From an uncultured Acetatifactor sp. (GTDB taxonomy: Bacteria > Bacillota > Clostridia > Lachnospirales > Lachnospiraceae), in contig CAKRYI010000002.1 in NCBI GenBank assembly GCA_934426825.1, positions 62,001-126,000 on the forward strand: a stretch of DNA of 64,000 nucleotides, written 5' to 3'. This document shows, piece after piece, positions 26,381 through 34,103 of the stretch (the stretch's first letter is position 1; each line of letters begins with the position of its first letter). The notes under the pieces are model-generated. The model did no database searches. It saw only the letters and a program-made list of their open reading frames with translations, and was not told the DNA's origin. A program made the position numbers and the translations under genes.

Positions 26381-27501
26381 TCCAAACCATATCCTTTCTC
26401 TCTTGCGTCCGGCAGACTGTAATATGCACGAATCAGCAATTCATCCGCCTCCCACAAAAGTGCCGCCGTCACCGGAATTTCCTGTGTGGCAAAAAATTCC
26501 AGCACACGCTCCAGTTTCCTGCCGCTGTGCCTTCCGGCGTTCACTGCAAGCAGTACACCGTCCGCCTCCCGCATCTTTTTTGCCGCCTCCGGGCACAAAA
26601 GCGGCGCAGGCACAGGAATCCAGTTTTTCTCCGCATCTGCTTTCTCCGTGTCCGTTTTCCCCGCGTTCGCTTCCCCGGTACAGCTTGCCTTTAAGGCTTC
26701 CGCCACCTGAATAGGGTTACAGTCATCGCTCACCGTGCAGACCGCAATGTTTTGTTTTTCCCGGAAAAGGTATTCCATGTTTGCCGAAAAATCCCGGCTG
26801 TTCACCGTACCGGGTGCCGCCAGCCCGTATCTCTTTCTAAGGGTTGCAGGCAGCCAGATGTCGTCACTTCCAAGCTCTGTGAGCAGAAAAACCACTACCG
26901 CAAAAAAACAGGACAAAATTGCACTTAAAACAAAGGCGCGCACAGGTCTTACATCCGGCACCACCTCCGTTGCCGTCTGTGCGGCGTCTATCACTTTAAT
27001 GTCTTTTACCTGCTCATTATCCTGTACAAACTCCTCCGTCATGGCCTGTTCCACAGCCTTTGCCAAGAGGAGACTCTTTTCCGGCGAATCGGTAATCACA
27101 ATGGTGGAGGGCACATGCACATCCGAATCCAGTTTTGCATTCACCTGTGCATCTAGATTTTCCAAGGAATCCTGTGAAAAAGAATCCGCCGCGCCGTCTT
27201 TTTCCAAATGGGCACGCACAGCCTTCAAAAAATCATCCGCATGCACATACGTATTCCATGTCATCTCGTTGATATAATAATCTCCCGACTTGCTCGGCTC
27301 ATCCACAAAATCAACCTTGTAAACAGAAGCAGCCTCGTAGGAATTTTCCCCACGAAGCATGACATTTTTCACATAATAGCCGCCTCCGAAAAGCAATGTG
27401 CCTATCAGAGTGACGCCTATGATTTTATGCAGATTGCGGAACATTCGCAAAGCTGTCAGCCTTAAGTCAAAAGGCTCTTTTCCGTAACTTGCTTCCCACA
27501 T
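26377..27501 (-). CDS. Wzz-like chain-length protein with degenerate kinase domain
   Basis: A 374-aa polysaccharide co-polymerase. Two membrane helices (about residues 27-44 and 197-217) flank an extracytoplasmic Wzz domain with helical blocks (LEKDGAADSFSQDSLENLDA; AKAVEQAMTEEFVQ) and the pre-TM2 sequence VVPDVRPVRAF. A cytoplasmic portion follows that resembles a BY-type tyrosine kinase domain in layout (NMEYLFREKQNIAVCTVSDDC, ADGVLLAVNAGRHSGRKLERVLEF, and QEIPVTAALLWEAD near the end) but has no Walker A P-loop, and contains a charged insert AGKTDTEKADAEKN. It should set glycan length and contact the polymerase. No partner kinase gene is in the window. Confidence 0.8.
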   Translation of the reverse strand: MWEASYGKEPFDLRLTALRMFRNLHKIIGVTLIGTLLFGGGYYVKNVMLRGENSYEAASVYKVDFVDEPSKSGDYYINEMTWNTYVHADDFLKAVRAHLEKDGAADSFSQDSLENLDAQVNAKLDSDVHVPSTIVITDSPEKSLLLAKAVEQAMTEEFVQDNEQVKDIKVIDAAQTATEVVPDVRPVRAFVLSAILSCFFAVVVFLLTELGSDDIWLPATLRKRYGLAAPGTVNSRDFSANMEYLFREKQNIAVCTVSDDCNPIQVAEALKASCTGEANAGKTDTEKADAEKNWIPVPAPLLCPEAAKKMREADGVLLAVNAGRHSGRKLERVLEFFATQEIPVTAALLWEADELLIRAYYSLPDAREKGYGLE

Positions 27502-27596
27502 ATGCGCTCTCCTTATCTATTTCCCGGTTTCCCATGCCGCTTCCGTTTTCCCGCATTACGGGTGTCCTCCGGTTTTGGAACATTCAAGATGCCTAC

Positions 27597-29096
27597 CTAT
27601 TTTTCTGCATCTAAGGTTTCTTCCTGCTCTGCTGTGTCCGAAGTGTTTTCCGCATCAGGGACACGGTTGTGCTTTTCGCGGTACTCCGTCTTGAACGCCG
27701 TCACCTGCTCACTCTCAACACCCTCGGTACTGTCCGGCCACAAGAGAACCTTCAGCGTTAACAGCATTAATTTCAAATCCAACAGCAGGGAATAATTTTC
27801 AATATAGGTTAAGTCCAGTTTTAACTTATCATAAGGTGAGGTGTTGTACTTGCCGTACACTTGGGCAAATCCGGCAAGACCCGCTTTTACCTTCATACGG
27901 TAAGTGAACTCCGGCATAACCTCCACATACTGCGCAATAATCTCCGGCCTTTCCGGTCTGGGGCCGATAAAGGACATGTCCCCCCGCAAAATGTTGATAA
28001 GCTGGGGCAGTTCATCAATCCGGCACTTGCGGATAAATTTTCCCACGGGAGTGATACGGTCATCATGCTTCTGCGCCAGTCTTGCCACGCCGTCCTTTTC
28101 CGCATCCGTCCGCATACTGCGGAATTTCATAATGTAAAATTCCCGCTGTCCCTGCGTACAGCGCACCTGTCTGTACAAAACCGGGCCGCCGTCATACAGC
28201 TTGATGGCAATGGCGGTAATCAGCATAATCGGTGAAGTGATAATCACAAGCAGACTGGAACAGATAATGTCCACCGCCCGCTTGATAAAGCGCTGTTCCA
28301 TAGTCAGTGAATACTCGCGCGTCAATAAAAGCGGTGTGTCAAACACATGCAGTTCCTCCGCTCCCATCATAATAACGTCAGGAATCTTGGGCATAACATA
28401 CACCCGGATGCTGTGTCCGTAACAGAATTTCAAAATCAGGTTTCTCTTTTCCACGGAAATATCCCCGATGACCACTGCGTTGTATGTTCCGTCCTGATAA
28501 TCTTTCAAAATCCGCTGGCAAATGAGGTTCACACCCTCTTTGATATGCACATTGTCCACAATGCGGTACTTGTCCTTGCGGCTCTCGAATTTCGCACAAA
28601 TATCCTCTATGGATCTGTCCCCGTGAATCAGCAGTAATTTTCTCGGTGGGAACACGGAGCGGTAAATCTTGTTTGCCACATTGATATAGACGATAACCAC
28701 CGCCATCTGCTCCAACGTCATCAGGATAAACACCTTCGGCACAAAAAGCTGGAATGCCATAACGGACAACTCGGCATAGATAATAATGTTTGCCATCAGC
28801 GTTGCAAACACCTGTGAAAAAATCAATTCCACATTTTTCAGATACCCTAATCTCATACCGCCGTACATAGTGGATAACAGCATCAGAATCACACCATAGA
28901 TGGCAATTTCCAGCAAATGTCCCTTAAACCAGAAATCCCGCAACGGCTCTACTACGCTGTACTGGAAATGGTGCAGCCAGTTATATGCAAATATGCTGAT
29001 TTCCAGTGCCAGACAGATTGCCGTCAGTCCCAGATTTATCAATCGTTTAAAGGACTCCATGGTCCGTAATTTTTCTTCGCTTGTATTTACTGACAA
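27597..29096 (-). CDS. WbaP-like undecaprenyl-phosphate sugar phosphotransferase
   Basis: An initiating transferase of about 499 aa. Four hydrophobic segments lie in residues 20-140, then a nucleotide-binding-like domain (KLLLIHGDRSIEDIC), then the phosphoglycosyl transferase domain with re-entrant helix (RAVDIICSSLLVIITSPIML), FRSMRTDAE and the catalytic CRIDELPQLINIL, followed by GDMSFIGPRPERP. It loads a hexose-1-phosphate or similar onto undecaprenyl phosphate. The C-terminus ends with an acidic, Glu/Thr-rich tail. No ATG lies near the frame start; I chose TTG at 29094-29096, nine bases after GGAGG. The ATG at 29060 is an alternative with a poor ribosome site. Confidence 0.88.
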   Translation of the reverse strand: MSVNTSEEKLRTMESFKRLINLGLTAICLALEISIFAYNWLHHFQYSVVEPLRDFWFKGHLLEIAIYGVILMLLSTMYGGMRLGYLKNVELIFSQVFATLMANIIIYAELSVMAFQLFVPKVFILMTLEQMAVVIVYINVANKIYRSVFPPRKLLLIHGDRSIEDICAKFESRKDKYRIVDNVHIKEGVNLICQRILKDYQDGTYNAVVIGDISVEKRNLILKFCYGHSIRVYVMPKIPDVIMMGAEELHVFDTPLLLTREYSLTMEQRFIKRAVDIICSSLLVIITSPIMLITAIAIKLYDGGPVLYRQVRCTQGQREFYIMKFRSMRTDAEKDGVARLAQKHDDRITPVGKFIRKCRIDELPQLINILRGDMSFIGPRPERPEIIAQYVEVMPEFTYRMKVKAGLAGFAQVYGKYNTSPYDKLKLDLTYIENYSLLLDLKLMLLTLKVLLWPDSTEGVESEQVTAFKTEYREKHNRVPDAENTSDTAEQEETLDAEK

Positions 29097-29156
29097 AACT
29101 ACATTCCTCCAACTTTCATCAAAATCCAACAATACATAATACGTTTGTGAAAAACG

Positions 29157-29936
29157 CTAAATTCTGCGGTACACGGCGCGCACCGCCCAGAAACAGAAAT
29201 GGTAGGCGCTGCTTATCACATTCATTCCCTCCGCCTTGCGGTACAAATTCCAGATGCGGCGGATTGCCTCCAGTTTGTTGGAGGACAAGGTCTTTTTCGG
29301 TCTGCGGTATGTCACCAGATTTTCATTCAGACCATACGCTGTGTAGCCGTTTCTGAGCACCTTCCACCAAAGTGCGGTATCCTCGCTCTTGATAACCGGC
29401 ATTTCCAGTAAATCCTTGGAAATTCTGTCCGTGTCAAACATGACGGTCGAGGTAAAAATCGTGGTATTTTTCAATGCCTGTTTATAGTTCAATGTCTGCG
29501 GCACTTTCACCACCTTGCCGGTTCCGTGCCCCTGCTCGTCCGCAAATTCATATCCGGTAAATGCAAATGCTGCCTGCGTTTCGGGCAGATTCATAAAAAC
29601 GATTTCCTTTTCCAGCTTCTGCGGTGTCCACAAATCGTCCGCATCCAGATACGCAATATAGCGGCCTCTTGCTTCCTTAAGTCCTCTGTTGCGCGCTTTT
29701 GCCGCCCCCATGTTGGAGGGCTGCCGGATAAGGCGTATGCGCACATCTCTCGTCCTCTGAACATATTCCGAAATCACTTCGCAGGTGTCGTCACTGCTTC
29801 CGTCCTCCACCAGCAAAAGCTCCCACTTTTCATATGTCTGCGCCCGCACGCTGTCCATGGTTTCCACAATGTAGGCGGCGGCATTATATACCGGAACAAT
29901 AATGCTTACCAGTTCCGCGGTGTCCGTTCCCGTCAT
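29157..29936 (-). CDS. GT2 glycosyltransferase
   Basis: A 259-aa GT2 enzyme of compact form. It shows ELVSIIVPVYNAAAYIVETM, LLVEDGSSDDTCEV, NMGAAKARNRGLKEARG and YLDADDLWTPQKLEKE with DAD as metal ligand. The C-terminal part holds SEDTALWWKVLRNGYTAYG, the catalytic-base region, and a hydrophobic terminus (AYHFCFWAVRAVYRR) that may lie on the membrane. It resembles EpsE/TuaG-like enzymes that act early in Gram-positive glycan assembly. It lies 25-60 bases upstream of the WbaP-like gene, so it may add the second sugar. That is inferred from position. Confidence 0.9.
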   Translation of the reverse strand: MTGTDTAELVSIIVPVYNAAAYIVETMDSVRAQTYEKWELLLVEDGSSDDTCEVISEYVQRTRDVRIRLIRQPSNMGAAKARNRGLKEARGRYIAYLDADDLWTPQKLEKEIVFMNLPETQAAFAFTGYEFADEQGHGTGKVVKVPQTLNYKQALKNTTIFTSTVMFDTDRISKDLLEMPVIKSEDTALWWKVLRNGYTAYGLNENLVTYRRPKKTLSSNKLEAIRRIWNLYRKAEGMNVISSAYHFCFWAVRAVYRRI

Positions 29937-30029
29937 TCCTTTTCACTCCGTCTGTCTTCTCTGTTCCAAACTTCTTTATCTATACCAAAATCCAGGCTCA
30001 AAACCTATATCTAACTTCATATCCAAATT

Positions 30030-30833
30030 TTATATCCAAAACAAATAATAATTCTCCACCTGCTGTGCCTGCACATTCAAGGTCTGCTCTATCTCCGCCA
30101 GTACCGCAGGCTGTATGGTATCGGGAAGCAGAATACAGTTGACTCCTGCCTCTTTTGCCAAAACCACGCCGTCCATTCCTTCCGGCTCCCCGGTCTCCTC
30201 CGCAATGCACATCCACTCATACATGGCTTCCTCCGGTTCGCCGTAGGTGTCGTAGGAATAAGCGCCTAACGCCTTGTCCCACATATTGCGTCCGTAGGGA
30301 AGAAGAATACTGCCGTCCAGCGCTCTGGCATACTCCATAATTTCCTGCGGCGCCCACAGGCAGAGCGTTTCCTTTTCTCCGCCCTCTGTCAGTATTTCCA
30401 ATATCTGCGCAGTTTTTTCCCGCTTTTGCATTTCCTCCGCCGGATGCAGTATTTCTTTCTGCATGCCGCCGCACAAATACAGTAAAGCCAGCATAACCAC
30501 GGTGATTCCCACGCACTTGGCGCGTTCTTTCCGAAAAGAATCCCAAAGTAACGTTCCCGCCAGCGCAATCACCACCGTAACCGGCACCATGCTCCAAATC
30601 CATTGATAATCATAAAACCGGGTCTGATATTTCATCAGCACCACCGCCAAAACAGGGCAGATACAGCACACCGCCATCACCAGCGCATACAGTAACAGGG
30701 GCTTGTATTTGTCCCGGTATTCTTTTTTCCATAACCACAAAAACAATAGTGCCGCCAGAAACAGCGCCGCCATTTTCCCGTCATCCGTATAATGGCGCCA
30801 GCCCAGCCATGCTCCCGTAATCAAATCCCGCAC
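30030..30833 (-). CDS. Membrane protein, downstream partner of a coupled pair
   Basis: A 267-aa protein with about four hydrophobic segments in its first 130 residues, followed by a soluble C-terminal part of about 130 residues with no recognised motif (ALDGSILLPYGRNMW; EPEGMDGVVLAKEAGVNCILLPD). The start is GTG at 30831-30833, seven bases after GGAGG, and overlaps the end of the upstream membrane gene by 13 bases. The pair together looks like one long polytopic membrane protein split in two: the upstream half has the N-terminal helices and this one has further helices plus the extracytoplasmic tail, as in GT-C-like or DUF6077-like proteins. The strong ribosome site argues for a genuine separate product. 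Confidence 0.65.
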   Translation of the reverse strand: MRDLITGAWLGWRHYTDDGKMAALFLAALLFLWLWKKEYRDKYKPLLLYALVMAVCCICPVLAVVLMKYQTRFYDYQWIWSMVPVTVVIALAGTLLWDSFRKERAKCVGITVVMLALLYLCGGMQKEILHPAEEMQKREKTAQILEILTEGGEKETLCLWAPQEIMEYARALDGSILLPYGRNMWDKALGAYSYDTYGEPEEAMYEWMCIAEETGEPEGMDGVVLAKEAGVNCILLPDTIQPAVLAEIEQTLNVQAQQVENYYLFWI

Positions 30834-31759
30834 TGTTCTTCCTCCTTACCGCCTCTGTGCGAAGCAATATAGTCCGGAAGTGTCTGCGCAAGAAACATCA
30901 AAGCCGCCACCACCGCACAGGCTCCAAGTCCGTATAACGTCCACATGATACACGCCTCCGCCAGAATACAGAGTAATACCCTGCCCCATTTGCGGCGCAG
31001 GCACAGGCTGAACGTGTAAGGTACCAGTATCGCCATGCGGATTGTTGTATTCTGCCAGCCGGCATACTGCACGCCAAATCCATCCATGCCGTACAGATAA
31101 TTTCCCGCCCACAAAATGCACACCACCAAAATCAGAAAAACCGCTCTATGGCTTGCGTTATCCGGGAACAATGCTTTTGCCACCGCAGCATACGCAAGGT
31201 AACCGCCAATCAGGGTAAGTGCAGGCACTACCGTCCATACAAACACGGAAGCGTCCATATGAAACATCCGGCACAAAATTCCGTAAAGGGTGGGCAGGCA
31301 CAAAACTTTAAGGCGCAGAGGCATTCCCTGCGCATATGCCTGTCCCGTCATGGGATTGATTTGATACAGAGTATCTGTCGTAAGCATGGTGTTCACCGTC
31401 TCTACTGTCATATCCCCCGCAGTGTAAGCCGCCTTGCCGTCCACCACGAAAAATATCTGAATGACCGCCAGAATTGCAAACAACACAAACAACAGCGTTT
31501 CCTTTTTCCGTTCCGCACCGGTTCTGCTATCGGCGCACTTCCCGCCGTCGGCATTCCTTTTTTGTCTGCATACAAAAAACAGGCAAAAGGCTGCTGCCGC
31601 CGCCAAAAACGCCAAACCAATCTGAAACAGCTTCACACTGTCCGAAAAATGCCGACCGGTAACGAGAACGGTCAAATGAACCGCTTCCGCCAGTCCAATC
31701 ACAAACAGCCAGACCGTCAGAATATGGTCTGCCCATGTACATCGCTCTCTGTTCGCCAT
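30821..31759 (-). CDS. Polytopic membrane protein, upstream partner of a coupled pair
   Basis: A 312-aa membrane protein with about seven hydrophobic segments and no signal peptide. An acidic-basic loop near residues 65-85 separates the first helices. Extracytoplasmic segments include MLTTDTLYQINPMTGQAYA and DGFGVQYAGWQNTT. The C-terminus (LPDYIASHRGGKEEEQCGI) is charged. I do not recognise the family with certainty; DUF6077-type proteins of Lachnospiraceae are a guess. It is the first gene of the glycan locus after the terminator at 31.8 kb and overlaps the next gene by 13 bases. A role in glycan export or modification is possible from position only. Confidence 0.65.
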   Translation of the reverse strand: MANRERCTWADHILTVWLFVIGLAEAVHLTVLVTGRHFSDSVKLFQIGLAFLAAAAAFCLFFVCRQKRNADGGKCADSRTGAERKKETLLFVLFAILAVIQIFFVVDGKAAYTAGDMTVETVNTMLTTDTLYQINPMTGQAYAQGMPLRLKVLCLPTLYGILCRMFHMDASVFVWTVVPALTLIGGYLAYAAVAKALFPDNASHRAVFLILVVCILWAGNYLYGMDGFGVQYAGWQNTTIRMAILVPYTFSLCLRRKWGRVLLCILAEACIMWTLYGLGACAVVAALMFLAQTLPDYIASHRGGKEEEQCGI

Positions 31760-31795
31760 CAGCCTACTGCCACTCCTTTTACTCCATATGCGATT

Positions 31796-31824
31796 ATTGT
31801 ACCATTACGGTATAAAAAAAGCAA
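31796..31824 (-). promoter_or_regulatory. Candidate promoter for the glycan locus
   Basis: TACAAT (31796-31801) and TTGCTT (31819-31824) on the minus strand are 17 bases apart, about 40 bases before the first glycan-locus gene. The -35 overlaps the end of the upstream terminator stem and its T-run. The match is modest, but it is the only suitable spacing in the 54 bases between the terminator and the gene. Confidence 0.35.
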
Positions 31825-31847
31825 CCGCGGTCAATGACCACGGCTGC
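31814..31847 (-). terminator. Intrinsic terminator of the Spo0A-like gene
   Basis: On the minus strand GCAGCCGTGGTCA and TGACCGCGGTTGC form a 13-pair stem (two G-T pairs) with a one-base nominal loop, followed by seven T residues. It lies about 60 bases after the stop of the Spo0A-like gene and insulates it from the glycan locus. Confidence 0.9.
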
Positions 31848-31904
31848 CTGACAGCCTCCTGAAAGAGAATGTACATTACTATTTGAATATGTATCCTGCA
31901 GCAA

Positions 31905-32282
31905 TTACATTGCTTTGAAGTCCAACCTAACTTTGTCAGCTATCCGCGCTATGTACTCACTGTTTGTCGGTCTTGTTCGACCTGAGGTTGCGGAATAGCC
32001 AAACATTTTCTCAAAAGTATCAACATTGCCCCTTGCCCAAGACACCTCGATGGCATTGCGAATCGCACGCTCTACCTTCTGGTCTGTGGTTTTGAATCTC
32101 TTTGCAATGGTGGGGTATAACAGCTTCGTAACACTGCTGACTACCTCCATGTCTCGCCCTGACAGCATGATTGCGTCCCGCAGATAATGGTAGCCCTTCA
32201 AATGCGCGGGCACACCAATATCCAACATAATGTTTGTAATGTATCTTTCTAATTCATAATCCTTAACAGCAGCAATTTCCAT
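31905..32282 (-). CDS. Stand-alone Spo0A C-terminal DNA-binding domain protein
   Basis: A 125-aa protein that corresponds to the Spo0A DNA-binding effector domain alone. The conserved blocks are LERYITNIMLDIGVPAHLKG, YHYLRDAIMLSGRDMEVVSS, VTKLLYPTIAKRFKTTDQKV, VERAIRNAIEVSWARGN and PTNSEYIARIADKVRLDF. In full-length Spo0A a phosphorylated receiver domain precedes this part; here none is present, so control by phosphorelay is not expected. I chose the ATG at 32280-32282, seven bases after AAGGGG. The frame extends to an ATG at 32312 with a poorly spaced site. It is monocistronic, with its own promoter and terminator. Targets are unknown; a 0A-box-like site lies in its own leader. Confidence 0.88.
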   Translation of the reverse strand: MEIAAVKDYELERYITNIMLDIGVPAHLKGYHYLRDAIMLSGRDMEVVSSVTKLLYPTIAKRFKTTDQKVERAIRNAIEVSWARGNVDTFEKMFGYSATSGRTRPTNSEYIARIADKVRLDFKAM

Positions 32283-32301
32283 ATTTTTTCCCCTTCTAAA
32301 C

Positions 32302-32309
32302 TTGTCGAA
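32302..32309 (+). promoter_or_regulatory. 0A-box-like site in the Spo0A-like gene leader
   Basis: TTGTCGAA matches the Bacillus Spo0A binding consensus TGTCGAA. It lies about 24-31 bases downstream of the predicted start of transcription and 20 bases before the start codon, a place suited to autorepression. A chance match of this length is possible. Confidence 0.35.
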
Positions 32310-32338
32310 CATTCCCTTTTACTGCGGCTGTCATGTGG

Positions 32339-32347
32339 ATTATAACA
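32339..32347 (-). promoter_or_regulatory. Extended -10 promoter of the Spo0A-like gene
   Basis: The minus strand shows TGTTATAAT, a perfect TATAAT with the TGn extension, about 57-65 bases before the start codon. The -35 (TTCCTT, 17 bases upstream) is weak, as is common with extended -10 promoters. Confidence 0.6.
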
Positions 32348-32431
32348 TAATGCGATATAAAAAGGAAGACTTATTCATCGCACAAACCGTCAAAATACTG
32401 TTAATATCTCAATAAAAATCGGATTTTACTC

Positions 32432-33361
32432 TCAAATTTCTTCTTTTACCAGATAAATCGGACGTCTCTTGACTTCCATGTAAGCCTTTGCCAGATATTG
32501 TCCCAAAATGCCGGTACAGAAAAACTGCACGCCGCTGGTCATCAGAATGATACATACCAGAGAGGGCCATCCGGAAACCGGGTCCCCGAATATCAGTTTC
32601 CGCACAATAATGAAAATAATCATTAAAAACGCAATAATGCAGAACACCACTCCCATAAATGCGGAAATCATCAGGGGTGCCGTGGAAAAGGCGGTAATTC
32701 CGTCAAAGGAATACATCAGCAGTTTCCAGAAATTCCACTTTGTTTCTCCTCTGGCGCGCTCCACGTTTTCATACTCCAGCCATTTGGTCTTGAAGCCGAC
32801 CCAGCCGAAAATGCCCTTGGAAAAACGGTTGTATTCCTGCATAGACAAAATAGCGTCCACCATCTGTCTCGTCATCAGTCTGTAATCTCGCGCCCCATCC
32901 ATGATTTCCGTCTTGGAAATCTTTTTCATGAGGTGATAAAATCTTCTGGCAAAAAAACTGCGGATAGGCGGCTCGCCCTTGCGGCTCACCCTTCGGGTCG
33001 CCACGGAATCGTAGCCCTGTTCTATATAAGAAAACATTTCCGGCAGCAAGGAGGGCGGATCCTGCAAATCCACGTCCATCATAACCACATAATCGCCCTT
33101 GGACTTCTCCATTCCGGCATACATGGCTGCTTCTTTTCCGAAATTTCTGGAAAAAGAAATCAGATGAACCCGTCCGTCCCGGCTGCAAAGTTTTTTTACT
33201 TCCTCCACTGTCCTGTCCTTGGAACCGTCGTCCACATATAAAAGTTCCAGCTCAATTCCCTTCTCCTGAAAGAAAGGGTCATTCTTGGTCAGTTCTTCAT
33301 AAAAAAGCTCCACGCTCTCCTCTTCGTTATAGCACGGAACTATTACGCTCAGCAAACTCAT
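32432..33361 (-). CDS. Polyprenyl-phosphate GT2 glycosyltransferase (DPM1/GtrB-like)
   Basis: A 309-aa membrane-bound GT2 enzyme. The cytoplasmic GT-A domain has LLSVIVPCYNEEESVELF, YVDDGSKDRTVEEV, SRNFGKEAAMYAGME and MMDVDLQDPPSLLPEM, the dolichol-phosphate-mannose-synthase signature. Two C-terminal membrane helices (about 230-255 and 265-290) and a short basic tail follow, as in GtrB and YkcC. It makes an undecaprenyl-phosphate-linked hexose that serves as donor for a GT-C enzyme outside the membrane. No GT-C gene with the usual size is adjacent; the membrane pair at 30-31.8 kb is a conceivable partner. It reads divergently from the PAP2-like gene. Confidence 0.9.
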   Translation of the reverse strand: MSLLSVIVPCYNEEESVELFYEELTKNDPFFQEKGIELELLYVDDGSKDRTVEEVKKLCSRDGRVHLISFSRNFGKEAAMYAGMEKSKGDYVVMMDVDLQDPPSLLPEMFSYIEQGYDSVATRRVSRKGEPPIRSFFARRFYHLMKKISKTEIMDGARDYRLMTRQMVDAILSMQEYNRFSKGIFGWVGFKTKWLEYENVERARGETKWNFWKLLMYSFDGITAFSTAPLMISAFMGVVFCIIAFLMIIFIIVRKLIFGDPVSGWPSLVCIILMTSGVQFFCTGILGQYLAKAYMEVKRRPIYLVKEEI

Positions 33362-33395
33362 CGGATATATCCTCTTTCAAAATAAATTTAGTATT

Positions 33396-33425
33396 AGTAT
33401 ACTACCGGCAAAGAGTGGTTGGCAA
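33396..33425 (-). promoter_or_regulatory. Promoter of the polyprenyl-phosphate GT2 gene
   Basis: On the minus strand TTGCCA (33420-33425) and TATACT (33396-33401) are 18 bases apart, about 35 bases before the GT2 start. Both hexamers match consensus at five of six positions. Its -35 directly abuts the -35 of the opposite promoter. Confidence 0.6.
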
Positions 33426-33454
33426 TAGACATTTCCGCAGTTTTCGATTATACT
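33426..33454 (+). promoter_or_regulatory. Promoter of the PAP2-like gene
   Basis: TAGACA (33426-33431) and TATACT (33449-33454) with 17-base spacing, about 48-76 bases before the ATG at 33502; each matches the sigma-A consensus at five of six positions. It is arranged back to back with the minus-strand promoter. Confidence 0.65.
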
Positions 33455-33501
33455 AAGGAATAGGGAACGTTTTCCCAAATACGGAAGGATGCGATACTAA
33501 G

Positions 33502-33969
33502 ATGGATTTTTTTAATGCGCTGTGCGGCAACACGGTTTTAATTTCCGCTGTGAGCGGCTGGTTTGTGGCACAGGTACTAAAGACGATTATTTATTTGATT
33601 TTGAACAAACAATTCCGCGCAGAGCGGCTGGTGGGCAGCGGCGGTATGCCCAGCTCCCATTCCGCCACGGTATGTGCGCTGGCAACAGCCTCCTGTCTGG
33701 AGTTCGGCCCCGGCGGTTTCCAGTTTGCCATTTCCCTGATTCTGGCTATCATTGTCATGCACGATGCCATGGGTGTCCGCAGGGAGACCGGAATTCAGGC
33801 AAAGGTACTGAATGAAATTATGGAAACTTTTGAAAAAATGGGACGCAGCGAGCTTTCCGCTCAGGATAAATTAAAAGAATTTGTGGGACACACACCCCTT
33901 CAGGTTCTTATGGGCGCCATTCTCGGCATTGCCATTGCATTACTTTTAAATATCTTAATTAATCCTTAA
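33502..33969 (+). CDS. Divergent PAP2 family membrane protein (YuiD-like)
   Basis: A 155-aa membrane protein of the divergent PAP2 (DUF212) family. It has about four hydrophobic segments and the hallmark GSGGMPSSHSATVCALAT (residues about 47-64) and IIVMHDAMGVRRETGIQAK. PAP2 relatives remove phosphate from lipid phosphates; a role in recycling undecaprenyl pyrophosphate is plausible because it is divergent from a polyprenyl-phosphate GT2, but this branch has no settled biochemical role. AGGATG is found just before the ATG (GGAAGGATGCGATACTAAG). It is one of only two plus-strand genes in the window. Confidence 0.9.
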   Translation: MDFFNALCGNTVLISAVSGWFVAQVLKTIIYLILNKQFRAERLVGSGGMPSSHSATVCALATASCLEFGPGGFQFAISLILAIIVMHDAMGVRRETGIQAKVLNEIMETFEKMGRSELSAQDKLKEFVGHTPLQVLMGAILGIAIALLLNILINP

Positions 33970-34053
33970 TTCTTTTCAGGATTGATGACTGAATTCAAAA
34001 AATGTGCTATTATTGATAATATTTAATCTTTACTTTAAATAAGAACATAACGA

Positions 34054-34084
34054 GCCGGTATCCTGTCTGTAACGGATGACCGGC
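34054..34084 (+). other. Leader hairpin before the DUF3048 gene
   Basis: GCCGGT and ACCGGC form a stem, extended by TCC/GGA across an internal bulge, 20 bases before the start codon. The ribosome site AGAAAGG follows at 34085 with a long 12-base spacing. A regulatory effect on translation is possible but not shown. Confidence 0.35.
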
Positions 34085-34103
34085 AGAAAGGCATGGTTTT
34101 TCA

